Shown here one piece after another: positions 12,161 to 24,674 of a stretch of DNA of 64,000 bases (the first letter of the stretch is position 1; each line of letters starts with the position of its first letter). A program made the position numbers and the translations under genes. Location: positions 2,244,480-2,308,479 of the forward strand of contig PSQN01000012.1 of NCBI GenBank assembly GCA_002989075.1, written 5' to 3'. Below the pieces are notes generated by a model, which was given only the letters and a program-made list of their open reading frames with translations, did no database searches and was not told the DNA's origin. The DNA is from Arthonia radiata (lineage: Eukaryota; Ascomycota; Arthoniomycetes; Arthoniales; Arthoniaceae).

Positions 12161-13781
12161 ATGCGCTCCCTACTGCAGACGGCGGTGCATGTACTTCTGC
12201 TCGCTAGCTGTGCTGCTGGTACGTTGTCGAACACGGAAGAAAAGGTCTTTCCGGCGTGCCGTCCGTGACTAAGAGCATACGCTTATCGCGACCACAGCTC
12301 AATGCTCTGTCTCCGGCACGACGACCATAGGCATCTCTGCGAGCAATCTGTCACCATGCGCAACCTTCTCAGGATCTATCACCCTTGCTACGGATGCGCC
12401 GGACACGGTGGACTTTGGAGACCCCGGAACGGTCGAGGGTGACCTTGTTGTAGCCAATGCGATGAAGCTGGTCACGTTGCGTGCCAATACCCTTTCGAGT
12501 ATTACCGGCATGTTCACGATGCAGAACACCAGTTCTCTGTCGATGGTGCAGATGCAACAGCTACGCAATGTTGGCCACGAAGGGCAAGGTGGCCTGCAGT
12601 GGAGTGGACTGCCTCTTCTCCAGCAGCTCGACTTTGGTGTCGGCATCAGCACTCTCGCTTCGTTGAGCATCCAGGATACGCAGACCAAGGACCTCGACGC
12701 GATCGCACCGGTGACCGCGACAGTGATCAAAGTTGCAAACAACCCCTCACTGAATGCACTGAACTGGCCGATCCAGCAGTGTGAAAACCTGACCATATCC
12801 GGCAACGGCCTGAGCGACAATGGGATCAACGTGACCCTTGACGACCTGGAAACTGTAGGATTCATCACCATCAGAAATGCATCTTCCCTCTCTCTAGAGA
12901 TGTTAGCAGAGACATCGGGCGCTCTTAGCATCGAGTCGACACCAGCGCAATACCTGGGTTTCCCGAATCTCAACTCCACCCGCTCAATCTCCATATCCAA
13001 CAACGAGGCCTTGTCTCACCTGTCCTTCGCAGCTCTTGCGAACGTACACGGAAGCCTCAGATTGACCGACAACAACCTCCTCGCCGGGAGACAGTCCTTC
13101 CCTGCGCTCAAGCAGGTCAATGGGCTGCTAAACATCACGGGAACTTTGAGTGATGTGCAAATGCCGGTGATTCATAGTATCGCGGGTGATGTCTACCTTT
13201 CAAGCACAAAGGACATAAGCCAGACGTGTAACCGCTTGGCGTCGACGCTTGGTGTTCCGCTTGACGCCGATCAACTGACGTGTTTCAGCGAGTCCAAGCT
13301 TCTTACGTTGGACAGCAACGCAGGGGTAGTCGATAGCAATCGTTCCAATACAGGGGACTCGGCTCCCTCGAGTGTCGCCGCAGTGTCACACAACCGCGGT
13401 CACCTTTCTGGCGGCCAAGTTGGTGGTGTGGTAGTCGGCGCAATCGCGGCGAGCGCTTGCATTGTCGTTGCAGGCTCGTGGCTCATGCGCAGATTCCGGG
13501 CCAGATCGCAACCGGGCTTTGCGAGAAAAACAGGTTCTTGGCTGAAGCCCGAATTGTCAGCACAGGAAAAGCCTTGGCTGGAGATCGAAGGGAGAGAGAT
13601 AGCGGAATTGCCGACTGTCGTTGAGAGGCCTGAGTTGCCAGGAATTACACCCACGGCCGAGCTTTCTGAACATACCGTCAGATCGGTTGAGCTGCCCACC
13701 CAGTCGACATCGCAGAGCGAAGTGGCAGGCCGATGCGATAGACGAAACATTGCCAAAAGTGTAGCCCGAGACGCGAGCTGA
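12161..13781 (+). CDS. ECM33/SPS2-like receptor-L-domain surface protein with one TM segment
   Basis: Two exons (12161-12218, 12298-13781) give 513 aa. The short first exon encodes the signal peptide (MRSLLQTAVHVLLLASCAAG). The mature part starts AQCSVSGTTTIG and continues with the leucine-rich beta-helix style repeats of the fungal ECM33/SPS2 receptor-L domain (for example ITGMFTMQNTSSLSMVQMQ and ISISNNEALSHLSF). Unlike GPI-anchored Ecm33, the C-terminus carries a single transmembrane helix (GGVVVGAIAASACIVVAGSW, about 13,420-13,490) followed by basic RRFRARS and a tail of about 90 residues, presumably cytoplasmic. The family has roles in cell-wall organisation. Because of the TM and tail, this paralogue could be a wall sensor rather than a wall protein; that is inference. 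Confidence 0.85.
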
Positions 13782-14688
13782 AAGGATGAATGAGCACGAT
13801 CGGAGACGCCAAGTCATTCGCGCTCTTCAAGATCGGGCTGATACCACGTAAAATAACTAAATAACCTCCCTCGGTCAGTCATACTTCAAATACCTTGCGA
13901 GCCGGATCAAGCCAACGGTAATCGTCGTTACGGGAGTCAACTGGGGTTGACCATCACGAACTCTACTCACTTTTTGTGCGGTGTTATCGCAGAGCGTGCT
14001 TACAATCCAAGAGGCTTGTCCAGTTCCCAGGATTTTTGCGGTCGCGGCGTTTTGTGTCTGACGTGAATTCCATACACCGAGCCGTAAGTAGATCCGCCAT
14101 ACTACTGCATGGTTATTATCAAACCGTGCAGCGCAGTATAAATACGCAGAAGATCGTGCTGGGGAGGTCGTCAGTGCCATCGTTGTCTGTGGCTGAAAAC
14201 GGCTGGAACGGAAGCGGGCGTCGATGTTCATCCGCTTCCGCTTCATCATTAGTGCGCACTCGGCAGACTCCTCTTTGACGATTGTATCCATAGGATCTTC
14301 AATGTAGTAGTAATGCTGTCACACTGTCGTAGGGATAGTCGACCGAATCAAGTCGAAGAAGATCTCAACGACGATGCTTCTTCCCAGCTCGCACAGCACG
14401 GCTCATGCTTCTCACGACAATCTCCCAAGCTCGTATATTCCTGGCGGGCTTACTGCGAGCTTACCAAGCATTTCTAGGCAGCCATGTATAAAACGAACTT
14501 GACTCCGCGTGTATGCATTGGGGAGCTTCATTCACGTGTGCATGGCTATATAACACCCGCAACGTCTGGCTGACCCTTTCATGCTGCATTCGTTGAGGCC
14601 TTCACTTTGAAGCATCTCCCTTCAAGACGCACTTGGTGATCTTCATTTGAGGAGCCCACTCGAAGAAGCTCACTTCGAGTAGCACATC
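13782..14688. other. Intergenic, probable promoter region
   Basis: About 0.9 kb without a supported gene. A 138-codon minus-strand frame (13,875-14,291) has no recognisable domain or good start and is not called. The distal part is the presumed promoter of the reductase at 14,689. Confidence 0.5.
14546..14554 (+). promoter_or_regulatory. TATA-like element upstream of the AYR1-like gene
   Basis: CTATATAAC lies about 135 bp before the ATG at 14,689, with a CACGTG about 13 bp further upstream (near 14,533). Position and sequence fit a TATA box; no experimental support. Confidence 0.35.
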
Positions 14689-15728
14689 ATGGCTGCGAAC
14701 TCACAAAAGACGGTCCTCATCACCGGCTGCAGCGACGGCGGTATCGGCTCGGCGCTGGTGACTGCCTTTCACAACCGTGGGTTTAAGGTCTTCGCGAGTG
14801 CCCGCAACGTCACAAAGATGAGCGAGGTCTCTTCCTTGCCAAACGTGCATCCATTGCAGCTTGATGTGACGGATCAGTCGTCCATCGAGCAGGCAGCGGA
14901 ACAGCTTGGGCAAGAGACAGGCGGCAAGCTGGATGTGCTCGTCAACAACGCAGGATCGACATATGTAATGCCAGCGTTGGACTCTGACCTTCAGGTATGA
15001 GAGCCCAGTTCGTTTTCAGCGGCCTTCCCGCATTGGTGCCACAGCACTTCGCAGTCCACTCGCGTCTCTATGCGTTTCGCGCTAGCCTTCCATTTGAGCT
15101 GAACACGTCCTCCAGACCAGCCGCAACATGTTCGAAGCCAACTTCTGGGGAACCGTTCTGGCCACTCAAGCGTTCTCATCGTCCATCATTGCGGCAAAAG
15201 GCACCATAGTCAATGTCTGCTCGATCAACGCCTATCTCAACCCACCCTATCAATCTGTCTACAATGCTTCCAAGGCCGCGCAGGAGTCATGGTCAGAGAC
15301 GCTGCGTATCGAGCTGAAGCCGCTTGGTGTCAATGTCCAGACGGTGATAACGGGTGTGGTCAAGACGCAAATCCTGGCCAAGACCCCGTCTGCAAGGCTG
15401 CCAGAGCGGAGTTGGTATCAAGCGGCACAGACACAGATTGAGAGACGGAGCAAAGGTGGCGATGTAGGCAATATGCCGGAGCCGGCAAGCAAGTTTGCTG
15501 AGTCGATGGTGGGAGATGTGCTTGGACGAGTGAGCAGTAGGACGTGGCGCGGTGGACTGGGTGGCACAGTGCGCACGCTTAAGGTGATCTTGCCGACTTG
15601 GATCAAGGTATGTCGAGCCGCGCTTGAAAGAGCTGAGAGTCTGATGCTGATGGCTATTCTCATAGGACTACGTCCTTGTGAAGGACACGGGACTGGACTC
15701 CATGGCAAGGACAGGTAGAGAAGCGTGA
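14689..15728 (+). CDS. AYR1: Short-chain dehydrogenase, AYR1-like 1-acyldihydroxyacetone-phosphate reductase
   Basis: Three exons (14689-14994, 15116-15607, 15666-15728) join in frame to 286 aa, close to yeast Ayr1. A classical SDR Rossmann fold is visible: TGCSDGGIG cofactor loop at the N-terminus, NNAG, catalytic Ser in NVCSINAY, and YNASK (Tyr/Lys). The family reduces 1-acyl-DHAP to lysophosphatidate with NADPH at the ER and lipid droplets. The last exon supplies DYVLVKDTGLDSM and a proper stop; reading through the second intron instead gives a poor tail. Substrate assignment is by resemblance only, since related fungal SDRs share this architecture. Confidence 0.85.
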
Positions 15729-16028
15729 TACTGCACTATCACAAGGGCACCCGGATACCTAGTGGCCAAGGTCCACAGACATAGACGCTTATCACTGTTT
15801 ATCTTGTCGTGACTTGACAACAGACGATCGAGCTTTGGAGATAACAATCAATGCGAAAAGGAGGAGGGGGAAGAGCGCGTGCATGTGTCGAAACGCGAGG
15901 GTGAATTTTGCGCTATGCCCGTCCCGGCGTTCACATGTGAAACTGACATCCTGAACCTCTCAAGTCTGTTTTCCGAATCTGCAATTCTCGTCTTGATAGT
16001 GCACCTCTCCTCGAGCTATCCCCTCATC

Positions 16029-16752
16029 ATGGAGAACCCCGAAGAAGATATCGAAGGCGTCATACGCCTACTCACACAATCTCCGCCCTCTACCCAACGC
16101 GCGGCCGTATATAAGTACTTTATGAGCAATAGCTCCTTCACCCATCCATTCTGCAGGACAGGAAGCTTCGACAACTCGCGCCTCCTCATCACTGCAATCT
16201 ATAGATGGTACAAGATTCTGAGTCCAAAGATCGCCCTTCAGGTCAACTCTCTCGGTATGTCAGCTCCACCTCGGTCAAACCCTCACGCCTCTATCCTCCA
16301 TCTCAAATTGGGCTAATATGATCGAATTGGCAGCTTACGACTCCCAAAATCTCATACTCTACGTCAACATCTCCCAAGTCTTCGCGCTCTGGTTTATCCC
16401 TTTCTACAAAGCTCCCGTCACCCTCACGACGGTCCTCAAACTCAAGAAGGTCAGCAATGAGAAGTACTACATCCAGTCTCAAGAGGATCTATATCAGACC
16501 TCGGAGTTTTTCAAGTTCTTTTCCTGGCCATTCGGCTACCTCGGAGTGATGGTCTGGCAGTTCTTCGCGACACTTTTATGCTTGCTGGGAGCCGTCCTGC
16601 TCTGGCCGATCAGCTATTGTGAAGAGCGTGGACCAGAGCTGCATGCGCAGGCAAACGAGGACGTGGCAAGAGTCGAGGCCCGGCTGAAGCACACGTTTGC
16701 GGACATGAAGGGAAATGGAGAGTTGGTCACTGCGCCAAACACGTCTCAATGA
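16029..16752 (+). CDS. SigF-like NTF2-like family protein
   Basis: Two exons (16029-16254, 16334-16752) give 214 aa. The protein starts MENPEEDIEGVIRLLTQSPP and keeps the fungal family core SFTHPFCRTGSFDNSRLL and YRWYKILSPKIALQVNS, then after the intron AYDSQNLILYVNISQVF. This is the conserved Pezizomycotina family annotated as SigF-like NTF2-like, whose molecular role is unknown. A hydrophobic helix near the C-terminus (GVMVWQFFATLLCLLGAVLL) suggests membrane attachment. A longer upstream frame exists, but the ATG at 16,029 matches the family start. Confidence 0.85.
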
Positions 16753-17058
16753 TGTGATGATATTTGAGCCATGGGTGATCGATCTAGTGGGGCTGGAGAG
16801 AGAGAAGATGCATGACGCCAAAATATGTACAACACGTGTACAACAATAACGACATAAAGATCATATATTACCAGTTGGAGAGCATCGGCGATGACATAGC
16901 AACAATCCTTACCCGCTCTTTCCCCGCAGCAAGAGAGATTCGGCCTCTTGCAAGAGCATGATCATATTATAATAGCAGAAGTCTCAAATGAGATGTTCCT
17001 TCGCATGTCTTTGCAAATCAGACACCAGGCTGGTCCGGCGAGTCTCTTTACGGACAGA
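16753..17058. other. Convergent 3' intergenic spacer
   Basis: About 0.3 kb between the stop of the NTF2-like gene and the stop of POL5, which converge. It presumably holds both polyadenylation regions. No gene seen. Confidence 0.5.
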
Positions 17059-20000
17059 CTATTTGGTATATCCATCAGTGTTCCTCAGCACATCTTTGCT
17101 CCAGCCCTCAAACTCCCGCCAGAAGCCGGTCTTCAAGAGCTGGTCTTTCTTCTCCTTCTCAGCTGTCTCGCGTGTCTCTGCGTACAGCTTCTGGATCTTC
17201 TTTAAACGCTTCCTCACAGTCTTGTCTCCGTTCTGCTCCTGCTTTGCGCCGCGGATCGCGCATCGACATACAAAGATACTCATGCTGGTACATAACCCGG
17301 CATGGAAGTATGAGAATGGACTGGCCAACCCCTCCTGATGCACTTCATGAATTACATCCCATCCCGTGCGTTGTTTACCGTCTCCTTTTGGTTCATCTTT
17401 GGCTTTCGTAATGAACGGTGGCTCGCCTTTTTTCTTCGCGGCTGCTTGCCACGCTTTCAGAATCCTTGCTGCTTTCTCTCTTAGCTGCTTAGATCCAGTC
17501 ATCCGCATCAGCTTCAACAGTGGCGTTGCCGTGTCCAGCGAAAGTTGATTGCTTGAGTTTCGAGTGAGGTATATCTCGAGCATATCAAGCACTCGATTCT
17601 TGAAGTCCAGAATATCCCGTCGAGCGGCCGCTTGCGCTTGTTTCTTCTCGCCGCCGCCACTCTTCGATCTGGTATGCATCGGGTCCGATGCACCCTCCCC
17701 CAGTCGCTGTCGAAACATCTCGGCGAGCTTAGGCTCGAGCGCGAGCATCTGATCATCGTCCATCGATTCATCTGAAGAGTCCGAGCCACCGTCTTCATTT
17801 TTAGTCGTACCGAGCGTCGAAGCAAGTGCAGTGTTGAAACGCGTGAGCTCGGATGTGTCGGACTCTGCGTCCGCATCATCGGATGACTCTGATCCAGCTG
17901 AAGCTTCGTCGATCTCTTGTACGTCGCTATCGTTACTGTCCATCTCAATGTTTTCTATAACGTCCGCTTTTTCCTGATCTGATACAGCTGAACCCTCGTC
18001 CGAAGGGTCATCGGGGATCTCCTGTTCTATATCGTTCTTTCCGCTGAGGTTTTCTTTCTTGTCGAGAATCCCGAGCAGAGCGCCGAGACCGTTCGTGCCC
18101 ATATGTGAGCTGACCACCTCGAAAGCTCGCATGGCTAGTCGTCGATAGAGCGCAGAAGGTCGAGAGACAAAGGATAACAGCATGTCAATGATGACGTCTA
18201 TATCGTCCTGTGAGAGAATGGTCTTGAGATAGATGGTCTTCAACTCATTGAACGTATCCAACGCATCATCAGAATCATCTGCGAAGCTGAAGATTACTAG
18301 TGGGAAGACGACAGTGAAAACGTCCCTGGGATTCCTTGTGATGGTTTCCTTCTGCCACTTATGCTGTTCTTTTTGTAAGAAGTTCAAGGCGTGCCGGTAA
18401 CCTTCATTGAGGGAAGATCTTTTCAGCAAGAGACTGTTTATGTTCCCTGAAACTTTGGTCAGGATCTCGAATGACTGGCTGTTATTCTGTGTAGCGATAG
18501 TAGCAAGGGAAGTGGTGAGAGCTCGGCGTGCTATTTCAAGGCCTCTCATGATATCGACATCTTCTTCCTGTCCTCCCTCTTGGCCTTGATACGACCGGTT
18601 GATGAGAAAGGTCAAGCATTCTAATACACACTGTCTCTTTGGCAATGCGTCCGTGACCCATTGAGATTGAAGATTTTGTATGAGTGTGCTGAGTAGGTCG
18701 CTGACACTTTGCTTCTGATTAGGGACCCCATGCTCACTTGCAGGGATAGGCGCGTCAAACGCTCCAGCTAGCACTTCGAGAATTCGCTTACTGGTCTTCG
18801 GATCTCTGAAAGATGTTAGCTCGTCATCGAGCAAGGGTACACGAGGAGAGATGGTACGGAAAAGACTACAGTAAACTTACAGCAATCCTGCCTCTGCTAC
18901 AACAGCTACCGTATTTGACTTGGACCGCTTGTCGAAGTTGCTGACCACGAGATTACTCAAAAGCGCCTGGAGAATGACTGGGCAAGCCTCTGGCTGGGCA
19001 CGAGCTCTTGTCGCCAGCGCATCGAGGACCGTACGTGCCAAAGTATGCAGGTAGCGGTCTGGCTGCGCGCTTTGATTGGCAAGACAGTGCAACATATTCT
19101 TGCTGAGCATACACCTCAGCGACGGGGTCGCGCACGATTGTAGCTGATCAAGCAATATCTGAAATCCAAGAGACCGCTTCTGATGGCTTGCAGGTTGTGT
19201 GAACAATTGGTCTGATGATTAGGTCAGACGGGCGAAGTTCTACAACAATGCCAGAGTTGACTTACTATCAACAGCTTCATTCCAAAAATAGGTGAACCGC
19301 TTAAGATCTCGATCGTCGTCGAGTTTACTAGGTTTTGCCAAACGGTGCTGAGACGAGAGGTGCTCGATGATGACTGACCATGCAAAGCTAGGCGCACCCT
19401 GGCGAGCTCCTGTATTTTGCCGTCCATCGTCAGACTGATCATCGGCGTTTGCTGCTCCAGTCGACCTTTTGAAGACGCTCACCACAGCTGGGAGCTCTTG
19501 ACTGCACAGGGGATCGCGATGCCGCCAGACATGCTTCGGCAGCTTTGCTGAGGGTGCTTTGGACGTAACCTCCAACCAGAGAGCAACACCAACCGGGGAC
19601 TTTATGAGATCGCGGTTTACAAGGACTTCCAAGATAGCTTCATGCCATTCGGGCGGCGCGCGGTCCCTGTTCAGAATATTGATGGTCTGGCATAGTATGG
19701 TGCCAAATTGTTCGCAAAGCCATGGAGATAGAGTGCTACTGTCAACCATTGCATTGAGGAGGTCTTTGAACCTCACCATCTGTACATGCGAGCCGTTGAA
19801 AAACAACTTCGCATGCACAACGGCGGTATAGGCTGACATCTTGCCCATCAGGTGATGCGACCGTTCCTACTCGCCCATTAGACCGGTTTCTAATGCACAC
19901 AATTTCTCCGTACCTGACGAGTAGCCCCCTCCAAGAGCTTGGTATGCTCCTCAATCATAGCAAGACAACCTTGCTTAAGCTCAGAGGATGCTTTGAACAG

Positions 20001-20312
20001 CCGCAGCACCTCGACCAAGGCCACGAAAAAGCCATGCCTAGCAGACTTGCGGCTGCTGCAAAGACCCCTGATCAAACGTGCACAGATAGGTCTTGCAAGC
20101 TCGAATGAAGGCTCCTTGTCTTCGCCATTGTTATTTTTGCATCTCGATACCAGTGCAAGCGCAGCATTCAGACGCACGTCCTCTGCATTGTCGGCAAGGT
20201 CTTGAAAGCCTTTCGCCAATTCGACCTTTTCACTGCTGATCTTTCGAGCTTTCTGGGATATTGCTGAGTCTTTGTCATTGCTGCAGTGTTCGAAAGACCT
20301 TTTCGTGGACAT
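17059..20312 (-). CDS. POL5: POL5/MYBBP1A-like nucleolar protein
   Basis: Four exons on the minus strand (20312-19914, 19866-19266, 19211-18881, 18805-17059) join with consistent phase to 1,025 aa, matching yeast Pol5. Despite its name the family is not an active polymerase; it acts in the nucleolus in rDNA transcription and ribosome biogenesis. Visible features: a HEAT-like N-terminal region (LICARLIRGLCSSRKSARHG-type segment in exon 1), ERSHHLMGKMSAYTA at the exon 2 start, an acidic Asp/Glu/Ser tract in the last exon (about 17,750-18,060), and a basic C-terminal tail. Near the 3' end a segment of about 100 nt (about 17,240-17,345) reads less like the rest and could be a retained in-frame intron, so the final joins are less certain than the first three. 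Confidence 0.9.
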
Positions 20313-20839
20313 GCTTCTGGTAACGATTCCAGATCTTGTTCGAAAGTATGCATCGTCAAATTCGAGGCTGGAATTTGCGACCCTGGTACTTTGGACGCCC
20401 AGATAGGCCTAGCGTATCGTGTATGTCAGGTTGAATTATTGCCTCCCCTATCATTAGCAAAGGACAGAGCCTCGGCTTGGAATAGGTACGGCGTTGTTTG
20501 CACATGTATCCGGCATTTTTATCAATTGAGCCATGCTACTGGGAACTCGGCTCATGGGCATACTCACGTGCGAATATCGCGTCGACAACAGCCTATACGG
20601 CTTGCGACAGCAAAGCTGCTTGGTCCCTGTCCAGCTGCTGACTTGCAAGGTGAACATGTGCGGCATTTCAAGTCCGAAGTAAAGCAGCGGAGAAGGGTTC
20701 TGAAAGCTAGCGACGTCGCAAGCGATGCTTTTCGCTGGGGATTGTTCATCATATCTAATCATACACAGCCATCAAGGCTTAGACTTCAAAGCCCTCGTCT
20801 TTTACATCTATCAATAAACAGCTTCTCCATACCGCAATG
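20313..20839. other. Intergenic, POL5 promoter side
   Basis: About 0.5 kb between the POL5 start and the 3' end of the PXA/PX gene, both on the minus strand. Overlapping short frames lack domains. Nothing else seen. Confidence 0.5.
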
Positions 20840-23800
20840 CTATTGAGTCAGACCGCGAATGCTTTGGAGCAGAAGACCGAACATCAACGATCGTGCTATG
20901 TCCTGTTGCTGGAGGCAATCAAACACCCGACCCAATGCTTCGCCACTTGCTGCCGTTCCCATCACGCTCGTTAGAGCCTGCGGCATGCCACGCTTCACCA
21001 ACAGGTCTCGAGCTTTGAAGCGTAGAGCTTCCTTCTCCTCGACCGATCGCTCCTTTGGCCAGTTAGCCAGCTCTGCTTCTGTGGGCAGCGTATTTTCTCG
21101 AAGTTTCCGTATATGACTAGCAATGCCGCTATCATTTGTGTTGGCATCCAACAACGTCTCCTGCAATAACACTCTAATGCTCTCCAGCTGTGGATTGCCA
21201 GGCCTGAGCAAGAAAGTCTTTGCTGCACCCAACAGAGTTCGTCGAAGCGTCCAAGCAGACGATAGTGTGTATAGTTCGGTGATGACGGCAAACAGCAGCT
21301 CGATGGTGACCTGAGCCTCCTGCTCCGAAAGAGGAAGTGTCCGCTTGGCTTCGGCAGCGCTTGTCTTTTCTGCGGCTTCAATGGACTTTTGGCCGGTCGT
21401 TGCCGCGTTCGGATTTGGCGAACGCAGACGGGGATTATTGACAGAGTGCTTCGAAGGCGGTGACCGCGTCGCTGGGCTCTGAGGTCGAGGAGAGCGAGGA
21501 GTGGGTGGAGTTGGGACGTCGAAGAAATTTGTTCCATCGACACTCATATGCGAGGTATGATCGGCACCATTCGTGCTCTTGCCCAGAGTCGCGGCAGTTG
21601 CATGGACTTTCGTGGGTGAAGAGTAGTTATACTCGTCAGGCATATTCTCTGGAGGCGGGGGCAATTGAATGCCTGAGGGCGTATCCGGAGAGCCCGAAAA
21701 ATCGGAGGCAGTGGTCAAGGCACTGTGCCGACGCTCCAATGCGATTGATGGCCGTGGAGAGACTGGCGTCGATTGACCTTGGCGATTTCTCACACTCGAA
21801 GATCGTCTAGGTTCCAGAGTAGGTCGCGAGTTGCCAACATTCACGGACGCTTGAGGTTTTCGTAGGTTTTCGTGGTCCACTGACAGGCGCTCGGGCATTG
21901 GTTTCGAAGCATCCCTTGCTCTCGATGTCGTAAGGTCTACCGACGAAGCTCCTGGAGACCTCAACCCGTCCGTGAGAGCTGGCGACTTTGGCGCGCTTAG
22001 CGTGGACTGTCGCTTCGTGCCAGCGTTGGCGCCGCCTGTAAATACACCTGCCACTCCACCAAAGAAAGCTTTCCCACCGCCAGCAACCTGATTCGGCGCT
22101 TTTGCTAAGACGTCGATCATACCCTTACCCATATTAGCTGGATTCGGCCAGAAGCCCTTGACTTGTTCTTGAGTCATGCCACGTGATTTCTCGAGAAAAC
22201 GCTTCATGCCCTCACTTTCAGCCAACTGCTCGAAGCGCATGGCATCAGCTAGATAGCGCTCGAGCTCATCCTTGAGCTGCGGCTTCGTGGCGCCCTTCCA
22301 TGGGGGTAAGCTGGGATGCAGTGTCGCAAATTGTACGCCTGTGATTTTGGATATTCGAACGAGGACTTCGTGAAGAGCTTCGAAGTCAGTGTATGTTCTA
22401 GGTATCATCCACCCTGAATAGGAAGCAGAAGCAGGTTCGATCTGAAGGAGGTAATCTATCGTTGGTTTTGCCTTGATCGTTTTGCGATCGCCAGGCTGTG
22501 AGTCGTCGAACAATACAATGGTTGCTCTGTGTAGTGTCAATGGCTCCGGCTCAGATGCAGGCGCCATAGCTGACTGCTCTTCACTGAGCGCCGTAGGCAA
22601 GCGGGCCGGCGCGAGCTGGTCGAAACTTGTAAACGCCGCTTGCTCAAGAGGAGAGGCAGCCTCCAGCGGCTGCTCGCCATTCAGCACGGACTTTGAATGA
22701 GCATGGGCGTGCCTCTTGATCTCCGCGCCTGCTAGCTCCGGAGGTGGCGTTGGCTGCTGATGTTGCTCGCCGTTGGTATCACTCTGTGAACTTGTCGGTG
22801 TCTGTATGCCGTGTGTAGTCGTGCAATCTGATGCATCACTAATGTAGTTCGTAATCGTAGGTGTTTGCTCCTCTGGTATCCCATGCTCTCGCTGTCGTTT
22901 CTCTTCCTCTTCTTGGATCATCTGCGTTAGTCTTCTCGCTTCGCGCATCGCATCATCCATGGCCTCCTCGGCTCGACTGACCGTTCGACTGTGCTGACGT
23001 CCAGAGGGGCTGGGGGTTGCGTTTACTTCACTGGGTGCCAGTGCATCATTCGTTTTTGCTGTCGCTTGAACAGCTGATGAGCTTTCGACGCCTGCATCGA
23101 TAGCATTCATAAGCTCTGGTTCACCATCTTCTAATAGGTACACGATCCAATCATTGATCCATTCAGCTCGTGAACATTTCTCGATGGTCATCTCCAACAC
23201 CACATGGGCAAAAATCTTTTGTAGGAAGACCCGTGTGACGGCAGCTCGGTACACGCTCGGATCGAGGTAACTCTCTAGAATGTCGTCTGCAACCATCTGT
23301 AGCTTCCGCTGCTGGTGCTTGTGATCCATGATGCTGGCGAGATTGCACTGCGGTTTCAGGCGCAGATATGTTGATACTGCCTCGGGCGCCGCAGAATTAG
23401 GCGAGGAAGAGAGCGCGGCAGAGAGCTCATTCAGAAACACAATGACGATAGAAGACGAGTTGGTAGTGAACTCAATGAATGAGTTGGCAGGTCTCTTGCG
23501 AGCGAGATTGTTGGATAGCGAAAGTATAAAGCTTGTAAGGATCTTGCGGCATGCTTGTGGGAACGCAAGCTCGGTTGGTAGGACAGGTGTGTACCAATAG
23601 CTGATTGCTTATTAGTTGTACTTCTAAGAACAAAAGCAGTGGTTGGAGCTCACTTCACATAGTCCCGAACGACAGCAGACGAGAAATCTTCCAACGCTGC
23701 AGCCGTCTCCGGTCTGAAATCCGTGAAGTCGACAGCCCTGGTTTGCTGGTCCACCCCAAGATCTAGAGCATCCGACCCTTCTTCCTGTGCCAGGTCGGCT

Positions 23801-24186
23801 AACTTGTTCCCTCGCCAGTTGAGTACGCGTTGTGCAACATCGAGACCAACTTCACGTCGTCTTGCTAGCTCTTTCAAGCGTGCCTCACCACCACCGCCAT
23901 TGCTCCCTTCCCAGGTTGCATGAAGTACCACCCCTCCAACCACTCCGATGAGCACCAATCCTACTCTTCCAAACACCAAGTAGGTGCTAGCGCCCAAGCC
24001 GACCAGACAGGCTCCAAGTTGCTCGTTGGTAGCATTGCTAAGCCAGTCGAGCGCTTTGTCTGCGGCGCCTCGCAACAGGTTCTTCAGGCTTTGAGTGTCA
24101 TCTTGGGGGTCTTGCGGGGATGCGGCATGCCTGGAAGTCTCGAGGACCGCAGGCTGCGCGGTCGATTCTGCGAGCGGTCTGTCCAT
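20840..24186 (-). CDS. PXA-PX-nexin_C membrane protein, MDM1/sorting-nexin-like
   Basis: Two exons (24186-23654, 23600-20840) give 1,097 aa, close to yeast Mdm1. Order of parts: a hydrophobic N-terminal segment (LVFGRVGLVLIGVVGGVVLH); a PXA domain spanning the intron (DYVNYWYTPVLPTEL across the join) and continuing to KIFAHVVLEMTIEKC; a long charged linker; a PX domain (about 22,150-22,540 in genome coordinates) with the phosphoinositide-contact pattern RTYTDFEAL; a Ser/Pro-rich disordered stretch; and a C-terminal nexin_C region. Family members tether the ER to the vacuole or endosomes and act in lipid handling. I see no RGS domain. The gene is divergent from the kinase at 24,675, with about 490 bp between starts. 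Confidence 0.88.
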
Positions 24187-24674
24187 TGTCCGAGCCGCAC
24201 ATTGCCGTCACTGGGCCTCTGCGAGCATTCCAGGAGAAAGTGCTGATTGTTTGCAAAAGGAACGGAAAGGATTGGACGGTGCCGGAATTGGCTAAAAGGG
24301 ATTGTGTGGCTTGAGACGTCTAGTACGTAGCAAGTTGAGCTGCCGAGTGATTTGCAAGGCTGATGACTATTAGCAGAGCTGGCGCTGAGAACGGATATGG
24401 TCCTTCTCTTGACTGGAAACGTACTCTGTCAGTCACTTGTTAGCTTTTGCGTGCTTTTCAAATACTCATTAAGCTTCTGTATATGCTCGATACCTTGCGC
24501 AACCATCGTAGCGGCAACCGGTCCTGACATGCACGTCGCGCACCAGCCACACCTTGAATTTCTCCCATTCTCCACCCACTTATCTAATAGCCTTTGCATC
24601 TCAACACTAATGCGATTACTCAGTGATCATAGTCGATCAAAGAGACAGTATGACTGACATGCCACTCGACAAAT
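24187..24674. other. Divergent promoter between PXA/PX gene and kinase
   Basis: About 0.5 kb separating two head-to-head starts. No supported exon. Presumed shared promoter region. Confidence 0.5.

Noticed and set aside
13875-14291. 138-codon minus-strand frame upstream of the AYR1-like gene
   Set aside because: No domain, no homology I recognise and no good start context; sits in a likely promoter.
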